From: Flavobacterium noncentrifugens
GTDB lineage: Bacteria > Bacteroidota > Bacteroidia > Flavobacteriales > Flavobacteriaceae
Reading direction: 5' to 3'
Assembly (NCBI RefSeq): GCF_900100375.1
Contig: NZ_FNEZ01000002.1
Location: forward strand, 620,001 to 684,000
Length of the DNA: 64,000 bases
The notes under the pieces were generated by a model. That model made no database searches. It worked only from the letters and a program-made list of their open reading frames with translations, and was not told the origin of the DNA. Below, one piece after another: positions 17,729-25,548 of this stretch. The stretch's first letter is position 1; every line of letters begins with the position of its first letter. A program made the position numbers and the translations under genes.

Positions 17729-20700
17729 TTACTTTTTTATTATTAGCTTTTGACAACTTATTTTTGTTCCATTTGTTCCTTTGATATAATAAATACCATC
17801 AGCAAAATTTTCAACATTGATATTATTTTCTAAGTTAGCAGATACTTTAAATGTTTTAATAGTTTGCCCCAATTGATTAACAATTAAAAACTCACCATCA
17901 AAATTAGTATTGATATATAGCAGTCCGCTTGTTGGATTTGGATATATCATAAATTGTGTTTTGACGAAAGCAGGTGTGTCTAAAGTACTAACGGTATAAC
18001 AAGCCGATTCAACTGTACATGCTCCAAAGGTTATCTTAACTTTATAATCACCTGGACTTGTTGGTGTAAAATTCTGATTTGTTTCACCAGTTAATAAAGT
18101 GTTTGGACATTCATACCATTGGAAAGTAGCGCCCACTTCATTGGCAGTTAAAGTACCAGTAGTTACTTCTGCTATGGTATTATCGATAGCTGTTGGCTGC
18201 GTTACCGTAAAGCTTTGGGAAGCCGTACAAGAATTGGTATCGGTCACCGTACAGGTCCAGGTTCCGGCAGTTAATCCGGAAACAGAAGCCGTTCCGTCAC
18301 CTGTTGGATTACCAGGAGTCCAGTTGTATGTATATCCGCCAGCACCACCAGTTGCAGTATTCACAGCAGCAGCACCATTAGAACCCCCATTACAAGAAAT
18401 ATTGGTTTGCGAAGCAGGTGTCATTGAAATGGCTGTTGGTTGCGTTACTGTAAAGCTTTGAGAAGCCGTACATGAGTTAGCATCGGTTACCGTACAGGTC
18501 CAGGTTCCAGCAGTAAGTCCAGTAACCGAAGTTGTTCCGTCACCTGATGGATTACCAGGAGTCCAGTTGTATGTATATCCGCCAGCACCACCAGTTGCAG
18601 TATTCACAGCAGCAGCACCATTAGAACCCCCATTACAAGAAATATTGGTTTGCGAAGCAGGTGTCATTGAAATGGCTGTTGGTTGCGTTACTGTAAAGCT
18701 TTGAGAAGCCGTACACGAATTGGCATCGGTCACCGTACAGGTCCAGGTTCCAGCAGTAAGTCCGGAAACCGAAGTCGTTCCGTCACCTGATGGATTACCA
18801 GGAGTCCAGTTATAAGTATATCCGCCGACACCACCAGTTGCAGCATTCACAGCAGCGGCTCCATTAGAACCACCGTTACAGGAAATATTGGTTTGCGAAG
18901 CAGCTGTCATTGAAATGGTAGTTGGCTGCGTTACCGTAAAGCTTTGAGAAGCCGTACATGAATTGGCATCGGTCACTGTACAGATCCAGGTTCCGGCAGT
19001 TAATCCGGAAACCGAAGTCGTTCCGTCACCTGTTGGTGTTCCGGGAGTCCAGTTATAAGTATATCCGCCAGCACCACCAGTTGCAGCATTCACAGCAGCA
19101 GCTCCATTAGATCCTCCAAAACAAGAAATGTTTGTTTGCGAAGCAGCTGTTGTCACTAAAGCTGTTGGTTGTGTGATTGTAAAGTTTTTGGAAATTTGTG
19201 TAGATGCGCTATCTGTTATCGTGCAAGTATAAGATCCAGAAGTTAATCCAATTGCCGTTGCACCAGTTCCCCCAGCCGGACTCCATACATAGCTATAAGG
19301 AGAGACCCCTCCAGAAGGATTTACAGTAGCTGTTCCATTAGAACCTGCAAAGCAAGACACATTTGTTTGACTGGAACTTGCAGATAAAGCAGCAACCGCA
19401 GTACAAGAGACAAATGTCAGCGTATTTCTATCCACTAATGTACCGTCTCCTATTTGTCCTGCCGAGTTATCGCCGGCACCAAATAAATTTCCATTGGTAG
19501 AGATAATATGTGTGTTTTTTCGGCCTACTGCTATACTTTGCCTGTCAGTAGCTGTACCGATAAGTGTCGGTACATTTCTATTGACCAATGTACCGTCTCC
19601 CAATTCTCCGTCGGAATTAGCACCCCAGGTCCATAGCGTGCCGTCAGATTTTATTCCGGCAGAATGAAAATCACCAATTTCGGCACTTCGCCAGTTTGTG
19701 GCTGTTCCCACCTGGCCAGGATAAGTTCTGGAACCACCTCCGGTTCCCAGTTCCCCGCTGAAGTTAGTACCCCAAGCCCAAAGCGTATTATCAGTTTTTA
19801 TTCCTAAAGAGTGAGTTCCCCCCGCATCAATAGTCTTCCAGGTTGTGCCGAATGCTACTTGTACAGGAGTAGTCCGATTGGTCGTAGATTGATCCCCAAC
19901 TTGTCCGCTATAATTCTGACCCCAGCCCCAAAGCGTTCCATCAGTTCTTATTGCCAAAGAATGATAACCTCCTGCGGCAACACTTTTCCAGGTCGTAAGC
20001 GTTCCGATCTGTATTGGAGTAGTGCTGTCGGAAGTGCTCCCGTTTCCGAATTGACCATAGGTATTATGACCCCACGCCCATAAAGTTCCATTGGCTTTTA
20101 CCGCTAATGTAAAATAGTCTCCAACGGCTATACTTTGCCAGTCGGTTGCAGTTCCTATCCTTACCGGAGCAGTCCTATTGGTTGTAGTCCCATTTCCTAA
20201 TTGTCCGAATTGGTTACTTCCCCACGCCCATAACGTTCCATCTAATTTGATGGCTAATGCATGGTTAGCTCCGGCAGCCATCTTCCAGACGTTAGTGATT
20301 GCGATTTGCGTTGGAACCGCCTTGTTGTTTGTAGTTCCATCTCCTAATTGACCAAATTCATTATTCCCCCATGCCCATGTTGTTCCATCTGCTTTTGTCG
20401 CTACCACATAATCCGATCCGCCACTCACAGCAGTCCAACAGCCGGCAGCAGCGGGTGTAGTAAATGTTCCTCCCCCAATCCAGTTGCTTTGGCTAAACCC
20501 GCAATGGGATGCTACCCAGTAATAGTAAGTAGTACCTGGTGATAAATTGGTCAGATTGATTGTAGTAGAAAGCGTCGTTCCATTGTTACCTCCGATAATT
20601 GGATTGGTGCTGTAGGCATACATATAACCACTAGCGGGTGCCGGTGTTGCTGCTGTCCAGCTAAGGGTCGCCGTTGATGCAGTTACGTTAGACGCGGAAG

Positions 20701-22711
20701 GTTGCGTCGGAGTACTGCAATTTGAAGGGCAAACTACTGCGGTGAAACTGTTTTTTTGAGTATTGGTATTATCCCCTAACTGGCCATTGCTGTTATATCC
20801 TGAAGCGCTCAGCGAACCGCTAAAATTTACTTCAAGACTATGATACTGTCCTGCGGCAACCAGCATACTGTTTGTAGTGGTACCCACTTGCACAGGTGCC
20901 GTGGTGTTTGTAACGCCACTTGTACCATTTCCGAGTTGTCCTTCAGAATTGGCACCCCATGACCAAAGTGTTCCGTTTGTTTTTATTCCTAACGAATGCG
21001 TCGATGCTGCATCAATACTGCTCCAATTGGAAGCTGTCCCAATTTGTACCGGAGCATAGCTATTTGTCGTAGTTCCATTCCCTAATTGCCCATATTCATT
21101 ATAAGCCCATCCCCAAAGGGTTCCGTTCGATTTTATAGCTAATGTATGAAAACTTCCCGCAGCTATCTTCAGCCAGTTCGTAGCAGTTCCTACCTGTCTT
21201 GGAGAAACATCATATATAGTTGCAGTATTGGTTCCGTTTCCTAATTCTCCCCTGGTATTATTACCCCAGGTCCAAAGGGTTCCGTCTGCTTTAATGCCGA
21301 CTGAATGAGCGTTTCCGGCAGCTATTTTCACCCAATTCGTGGCTGTTCCTATTCTGAATGGCGTACTTCTTTGGACTGTAGATCCATCTCCTAACTGGCC
21401 ATCAGTATTATCGCCCCAACCATATAGGCTTCCATCTGTTCTGATTGCCAATGAGTGAGAATGTCCGGCACTTATGCTTTTCCAGTTTGTGGCTGTTCCA
21501 ATTTGTATTGGAGTAAGCCTGGCCGTCGTAGTATTATCGCCTAATTGGCTGTCTGAATTATTGCCCCAGGCCCATAACGTTCCGTCTGTTTTGATGGCTA
21601 ATGTATGATTACCTCCGGCACTTACCGTTTTCCAATTTGTGGCTGTTCCTATCTGGACTGCGGCGTTTCTTGCGACAACTGCTCCATCTCCCAACTGGCT
21701 GTCGCTATCCCTGCCCCAGGCCCATAAAGTGCCGTCTGCTTTTATTCCAACCGAATATTCAAATCCTGCACTGATCTCCTGCCAGCAGCCAGTAGCATTT
21801 TGTGGTGTTGACTTGATCAGTCCCAGCGATAAATGACCTAGCCAGACAGTACCTGAATTTTGGGTTCTTATCGCGTTTAAAGTGTTGCTTGGAAGACCAG
21901 AATTTGTTGTGGTATAGGTAGCGCAATCACTAAAGTTTTGCAATCCGCTTCCATTAAATGCAATCCATGCTGCACCATCACTGTCCACGTCAAGCGCATT
22001 CGGCTGACTTCCGGCAAGGCAGGAATTACTTTGGTCATAAGTGCTGAGCAAGGTACCTGAAGTAGCGTAAGTATACATTTCACCACCATTCCCGTCAACA
22101 TAAATTGTACCCGCAGAAGTGTCTAACAATTTTTCTGCATTTTGCCCAATGAAAGTAAAGTCTGTGCCATTAAATTTGTACAATACGCCATTATTGGTAA
22201 CCCAAACACCATTACTACCATCAATCTCGAGTGAATTTATATTTGGAAGTGCGTCATAAGTTGTCCAAGTGGTTCCATTAAATTTTAGAAGTGCGCCGAT
22301 TGTAGTCACCCATAAATTATTGGCACTGTCTACAGCGATATTTCTGATAGCATTGCCCGGAAGATCAGAATTGGAGGTCGTATAGTTAGTCCAGGTTGTT
22401 CCGTTAAACATTACAATTCCATTATTCTGGGTAGCCATCCATTTTCTTCCCAAGCCATCAATTTCTATTTCTGTTACAGCATTGGATGCAATACCCGAAT
22501 TGCCCGTAGTATAATTGGTAAAAGCGGTTCCATTGTAGGTAGAAACACCCGCAGGAGTAGCGATCCAGAGTGATCCATTTGAATCGACCTTAATATCATT
22601 AATCGTATTGCTTACAATCCCTGAATTGGAGGTATTATAAACTGTAAAGTTGTATTGCGCTGAGGCAATCACAGAAATTAAAGTTAGTAATAAAGTGTAA
22701 ATTTTTTTCAT
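17729..22711 (-). CDS. Giant RCC1/SprB-repeat surface protein with type IX secretion signal
   Basis: 1660 aa. A Sec signal (MKKIYTLLLTLISVIASAQ) is followed by Reg_prop propeller-like repeats with SLWIATPAGV and SNTINDIKVDS patterns (about 20-305). Then come RCC1 beta-propeller repeats of the LAIKTDGTLWAWGNN type (about 310-655), a fibronectin-III-like domain (about 670-755), a second RCC1 block (about 757-1105), five SprB repeats (about 1107-1515), and a type A T9SS sorting domain (IYPNPTSGLLYI at about 1583 to LIIKK). It is therefore sent to the cell surface or medium. SprB repeats occur in gliding adhesins. ATG 22711 is chosen because the signal peptide begins there. Function beyond adhesion is not shown. 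Confidence 0.88.
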   Translation of the reverse strand: MKKIYTLLLTLISVIASAQYNFTVYNTSNSGIVSNTINDIKVDSNGSLWIATPAGVSTYNGTAFTNYTTGNSGIASNAVTEIEIDGLGRKWMATQNNGIVMFNGTTWTNYTTSNSDLPGNAIRNIAVDSANNLWVTTIGALLKFNGTTWTTYDALPNINSLEIDGSNGVWVTNNGVLYKFNGTDFTFIGQNAEKLLDTSAGTIYVDGNGGEMYTYATSGTLLSTYDQSNSCLAGSQPNALDVDSDGAAWIAFNGSGLQNFSDCATYTTTNSGLPSNTLNAIRTQNSGTVWLGHLSLGLIKSTPQNATGCWQEISAGFEYSVGIKADGTLWAWGRDSDSQLGDGAVVARNAAVQIGTATNWKTVSAGGNHTLAIKTDGTLWAWGNNSDSQLGDNTTTARLTPIQIGTATNWKSISAGHSHSLAIRTDGSLYGWGDNTDGQLGDGSTVQRSTPFRIGTATNWVKIAAGNAHSVGIKADGTLWTWGNNTRGELGNGTNTATIYDVSPRQVGTATNWLKIAAGSFHTLAIKSNGTLWGWAYNEYGQLGNGTTTNSYAPVQIGTASNWSSIDAASTHSLGIKTNGTLWSWGANSEGQLGNGTSGVTNTTAPVQVGTTTNSMLVAAGQYHSLEVNFSGSLSASGYNSNGQLGDNTNTQKNSFTAVVCPSNCSTPTQPSASNVTASTATLSWTAATPAPASGYMYAYSTNPIIGGNNGTTLSTTINLTNLSPGTTYYYWVASHCGFSQSNWIGGGTFTTPAAAGCWTAVSGGSDYVVATKADGTTWAWGNNEFGQLGDGTTNNKAVPTQIAITNVWKMAAGANHALAIKLDGTLWAWGSNQFGQLGNGTTTNRTAPVRIGTATDWQSIAVGDYFTLAVKANGTLWAWGHNTYGQFGNGSTSDSTTPIQIGTLTTWKSVAAGGYHSLAIRTDGTLWGWGQNYSGQVGDQSTTNRTTPVQVAFGTTWKTIDAGGTHSLGIKTDNTLWAWGTNFSGELGTGGGSRTYPGQVGTATNWRSAEIGDFHSAGIKSDGTLWTWGANSDGELGDGTLVNRNVPTLIGTATDRQSIAVGRKNTHIISTNGNLFGAGDNSAGQIGDGTLVDRNTLTFVSCTAVAALSASSSQTNVSCFAGSNGTATVNPSGGVSPYSYVWSPAGGTGATAIGLTSGSYTCTITDSASTQISKNFTITQPTALVTTAASQTNISCFGGSNGAAAVNAATGGAGGYTYNWTPGTPTGDGTTSVSGLTAGTWICTVTDANSCTASQSFTVTQPTTISMTAASQTNISCNGGSNGAAAVNAATGGVGGYTYNWTPGNPSGDGTTSVSGLTAGTWTCTVTDANSCTASQSFTVTQPTAISMTPASQTNISCNGGSNGAAAVNTATGGAGGYTYNWTPGNPSGDGTTSVTGLTAGTWTCTVTDANSCTASQSFTVTQPTAISMTPASQTNISCNGGSNGAAAVNTATGGAGGYTYNWTPGNPTGDGTASVSGLTAGTWTCTVTDTNSCTASQSFTVTQPTAIDNTIAEVTTGTLTANEVGATFQWYECPNTLLTGETNQNFTPTSPGDYKVKITFGACTVESACYTVSTLDTPAFVKTQFMIYPNPTSGLLYINTNFDGEFLIVNQLGQTIKTFKVSANLENNINVENFADGIYYIKGTNGTKISCQKLIIKK
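18192..19163. repeat. Tandem 243-bp repeats (SprB units)
   Basis: The GTTGG(C/T)TGCGTTAC landmark recurs at 18192, 18435, 18678 and 18921, exactly 243 bp (81 codons) apart. The four units are nearly identical in DNA, differing at scattered positions, and a fifth more divergent unit follows to about 19390. Such identity points to recent duplication or gene conversion and can change repeat number. Confidence 0.9.
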
Positions 22712-22796
22712 GTTTTTTCTAAATGTTCCGTTTGTTAGCACCGGAAATTGGTTAAAATAATTGTTTTTAATAGTAAATGATCCGAAAGCAGGGATG

Positions 22797-22804
22797 CAAA
22801 CATA
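22797..22804 (-). promoter_or_regulatory. Candidate -7 element (TATGTTTG) of the surface protein gene
   Basis: It matches TAnnTTTG on the minus strand, 86 bp upstream of the ATG. No perfect -33 TTG is seen. The rest of 22805-23142 is A/T-rich with no gene. Confidence 0.45.
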
Positions 22805-23142
22805 AAATTATATTTAGTTTCTTTATGTGTTTGACTATTATTTTATTAACAATATTGCCGGAATCACCCTACAATAATAATATAAAATAAAATGCCAATT
22901 TTACGCGATGTATATTCGTTGGAGTTTATACTATAATCGGTGGTCTGAAGTACAAATTCGTTTTAAGACATATTGAAACAGTTTCTTCAATGTAGCTGCC
23001 TCTACACGCACTCATTATTTTGATTTAAATGTTTTATTGTTGTCTGTAACATCTTCTCCAATACAGAAATGTTGATATCGAACAACTTGTTACATAGATA
23101 CAAGCTTTACAAATTTTGTATTTCCCGAAATTAGTTTGATAA

Positions 23143-23412
23143 GTTCCTGAAGGGAAATATTTTTTACGGAAACTTTATACGAAGAAGTACCAATGGCATA
23201 TTGAAATTTTGAACGTGAAAGGCCGAAGCGGCATTTTATTTCATCCGGCGAACAACGCGCTGGCGGAATTGAATGGCTGCATTGCTCCTGTAACAAAGAT
23301 TTCAGGTGCGGGTTTGGGGCTTATGTCGAGAAAGGCTTGTGCGGCTTTGAAAACTTTGGTTTATAAAGCTTTGACACAAAATGAAAAAGTAGTTTTAATT
23401 ATCCAATCTTAA
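23143..23412 (+). pseudogene. DUF5675-like protein, 5'-truncated
   Basis: The frame is open from 23143 and reads VPEGKYFLRKL, WHIEILNVKGRSGILFHPAN and LNGCIAPVTKISGAG. The order P-E-G-x-Y, G-R-S-G-I-L-x-H-P-x-N and G-C-I is that of DUF5675, a small domain often linked to phage-like or effector modules. The N-terminal ~40 residues are missing because of an upstream stop (TAA 23140), so it is probably inactive. It leads cassette copy 2, eleven bases before the next gene. Confidence 0.6.
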
Positions 23413-23422
23413 ATTTATCGTT

Positions 23423-23674
23423 ATGAATATCATAAACAGGGCGCAAGCGCCAACACCAAAATTTTTTAAAGTTCTTCGTACCATCGGAATTGTAATGCTG
23501 GCCATTAGTGGCAGCGTACTTACGGCACCAGTTGCATTGCCTGCCGCTGTGATTAGTGTGGCCGGATATGTTGCAGTTGCCGGAGGCGTTTTATCGGCAG
23601 TAAGCCAGGTTACTGTGGAAGATGCTACAAAATCGTTTCAGGAAACTGAAAATAATGCGCGCGATGGAAACTAA
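23423..23674 (+). CDS. Cassette copy 2: small membrane protein A
   Basis: 83 aa. Two hydrophobic helices (IGIVMLAISGSVLTAPVALP, then AVISVAGYVAVAGGVLSAVS) precede a polar tail. It looks holin-like in size and layout, but no family is recognised. It overlaps protein B by 11 bases. A decayed copy of its 3' part is at 25191-25290. Confidence 0.6.
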   Translation: MNIINRAQAPTPKFFKVLRTIGIVMLAISGSVLTAPVALPAAVISVAGYVAVAGGVLSAVSQVTVEDATKSFQETENNARDGN

Positions 23675-23840
23675 CATTTCCCTGAAAGCGGGAACCGCTG
23701 CCGGAACACTGTTAAGCATTTTGCCGAATTTGCATTCGGAGGATTTTGCCAAGACAATCATATTGGCCATTTTGGGAGCAATTGTAAGTTTTACTGCAAC
23801 TTTGTTTTTAAAAATGTTTACGAAAGTTAAAAAGAAATAA
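23664..23840 (+). CDS. Cassette copy 2: small membrane protein B
   Basis: 58 aa from ATG 23664 (METNISLKAGTAAGTLLSIL). It ends with one membrane helix (IILAILGAIVSFTATLFL) and a basic tail (KMFTKVKKK). This is the only intact copy of the three; copies 1 and 3 are truncated or frameshifted. The size and charged tail resemble phage holins or the small partner of a lysis or effector module. It overlaps gene A, so both are probably translated together. Confidence 0.6.
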   Translation: METNISLKAGTAAGTLLSILPNLHSEDFAKTIILAILGAIVSFTATLFLKMFTKVKKK

Positions 23841-23910
23841 TCCGGCTTTGATTGGTAACCTTACCGGATTAAGCGAAGAAAGCCCGCTTTTATAGCAGGC
23901 TTTCTTATTT
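23838..23910 (+). terminator. Conserved hairpin and terminator of cassette copy 2
   Basis: First hairpin: AATCCGG (23839-23845) pairs with CCGGATT (23864-23870). Second: AAAGCC and GGCTTT at 23879-23903, followed by a T-rich stretch. Both hairpins also occur after copy 1 and, in weaker form, copy 3. Confidence 0.75.
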
Positions 23911-24023
23911 TAGGTCGTTTCCAAAATCACTTACTAATCCGATAAAATATTAAATAGATTTTTAGGGATATCTATAGCCTATGGATTTTAAAAACAATCA
24001 AGTATTTATTTGGAAAATATTTG

Positions 24024-24521
24024 CTATATAATAACAGACTTTTGAACTTTATCCATAAAAATTCCATTAATTAACGTCCATAGAAGTACAGAAAAAGCTA
24101 ATTCAAATCCACTTCCATGTAAAACCAACATTGGCAAAAAACTGAATCCACTGATTACACTTATCAAAAAAACATTTTTATAGTGTATGTCCAATTTTAA
24201 AAGATACTTCGTAGGTATTAGATAAGCAAAAGAACCAACACCGCCAGCAATAGCCATTCCGATAAATTTACTTCCGGAAACATAGATTAATACACATGCG
24301 TAGTACGTTACCATCGAGCATAGTATATGTAAAAAAATCTTTCCCATATTCGTTCCAACTTTTCCGTATTTCGTAGTTGAAAGTGGAAATGTTAATCCTG
24401 GCAATATCATCATCATCAGAACATACATATGTCTATATTGATGTGTATAATTCCTACTTAAAATAATCAGGAAATAAATCAATCCAAATATTATCGAATT
24501 TATAATAATGTTTATTTTCAT
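24024..24521 (-). CDS. Multi-span membrane protein, unknown
   Basis: 165 aa with about five hydrophobic segments and short loops (IIFGLIYFLIILSRNY at the start). No family is recognised. It is A/T-rich and lies in the opposite direction to cassette copies 2 and 3, with no partner gene. Small membrane proteins in such places are sometimes immunity proteins for pore-forming toxins; that is context only. Confidence 0.55.
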   Translation of the reverse strand: MKINIIINSIIFGLIYFLIILSRNYTHQYRHMYVLMMMILPGLTFPLSTTKYGKVGTNMGKIFLHILCSMVTYYACVLIYVSGSKFIGMAIAGGVGSFAYLIPTKYLLKLDIHYKNVFLISVISGFSFLPMLVLHGSGFELAFSVLLWTLINGIFMDKVQKSVII

Positions 24522-24655
24522 GTCATGTTTTGTAGTTACAAATCTCTTATGTGTAATTCTTTATTAACAAAACTGGTAAATAAATTCGAGTGCTTGCTAT
24601 TACTGTAACGATCATATTGCTTCAACTTAGCAATCTTCTGTTTAACAACCAAAGC

Positions 24656-25165
24656 CTAATACAAATCAAAATCCTCAAACTTCAATAAACCATTAGATCG
24701 AAAATCATATAAATTTCCTTTTTGACTATTAATTTCCCCTTCAATGTCAAAGCCTTTTTTTGTAATTAAGTCTTTTACATACAATCCAATTTCAGTAATG
24801 TCATTACCACTAGGATCCGCTTCCGCCAAATATGATGTGTAAAGTATATATCTGTAATTTTTATTTTCAAACATTACATTGCAGATAGCCATGCCGTTGT
24901 TTTCTTTGCCGCCATGGCGCTCAACGCCGTTAAATTTAAACTTTTCCCAACTTTCTTTATCTTTTTTTGGAAACTCTAATTCAATTTTTTCCTTTGTACC
25001 GTATCTGTAAACTATATATTCGTCATCTTTATCTTTTGACAGGGAGACAATTTTACCCTTTTTAGTTGTAAAGCTAAAAATGCTGATTTCGTTATCAAGC
25101 ATTAAATTCTGGGCTGAAACTGTTAAAGTGGCCAGCAATAAAAGGATGGTAATATATTTTTGCAT
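24656..25165 (-). CDS. Secreted protein, unknown
   Basis: 169 aa. A clear Sec signal (MQKYITILLLLATLTVSAQ) is followed by a beta-rich, charged domain (ISIFSFTTKKGKIVSLSKDK, FNGVERHGGKENNGMAICNV). No lipobox, so it is periplasmic or secreted. I do not recognise the family. Its 5' end faces cassette copy 3, 25 bp away, on the other strand. Confidence 0.6.
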   Translation of the reverse strand: MQKYITILLLLATLTVSAQNLMLDNEISIFSFTTKKGKIVSLSKDKDDEYIVYRYGTKEKIELEFPKKDKESWEKFKFNGVERHGGKENNGMAICNVMFENKNYRYILYTSYLAEADPSGNDITEIGLYVKDLITKKGFDIEGEINSQKGNLYDFRSNGLLKFEDFDLY

Positions 25166-25190
25166 AATGTCGCGGATCTTAATATAATAA

Positions 25191-25450
25191 TTGCTAAGTT
25201 ATGCAAAAACAGTAAGCCAAGTTATTGTGGAAGATATGGCAAATTATTCCAGGAACCGAAAATTAATGCGCGTAATGGAAACTAATATTTCTCTGAAGGC
25301 GGGAACTACTGGCGAAACTTTGTTGAGCATCTTGCCGAATTTGCATTCGGAGGGTTTGCTAAGACAATCATACTGGCGGTTTTCGGAGCAATTGTAAGCT
25401 TACTGCTACTTTGCTTTTAAAGGTGCTTATTAAAGTTAAAAATAAATAGT
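25191..25450 (+). pseudogene. Cassette copy 3: degraded copy of proteins A and B
   Basis: The frame VSQVIVEDMANYSRN matches the tail of protein A (VSQVTVEDATKSF). METNISLKAGTTGETLLSIL matches protein B, but a lost base near 25352 shifts the frame, and another change breaks the membrane helix. DNA identity continues to the stop at about 25449. It is clearly a decayed relative of 23560-23840. Confidence 0.75.
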
Positions 25451-25486
25451 CCGTTTTTGATTGGAAACCTTTTCGGATTATATAAA

Positions 25487-25522
25487 AGAAGCCCGCTTCA
25501 TTTGAAGTAGGCTTCGATTTTA
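25487..25522 (+). terminator. Terminator of cassette copy 3
   Basis: GAAGCC and GGCTTC pair around CGCTTCATTTGAAGTA, then a T-rich run. It is closest to the terminator of copy 1. Confidence 0.7.
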
Positions 25523-25548
25523 TAAACCCGCTGTTACCTGCTGGCACT

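Noticed and set aside
18099-18461. 120-codon frame opposite the surface protein
   Set aside because: It is the reverse complement of the SprB repeats and recurs with them; no independent signal.
18192-19390. Regular repeats that could be taken for a CRISPR array
   Set aside because: The period is 243 bp, the units are protein-coding in one frame (SprB repeats), and there are no short repeats with unique spacers or cas genes.
23090-23296. Minus-strand frame of 68 codons
   Set aside because: It overlaps the DUF5675-like coding sequence on the plus strand, which has recognisable motifs.
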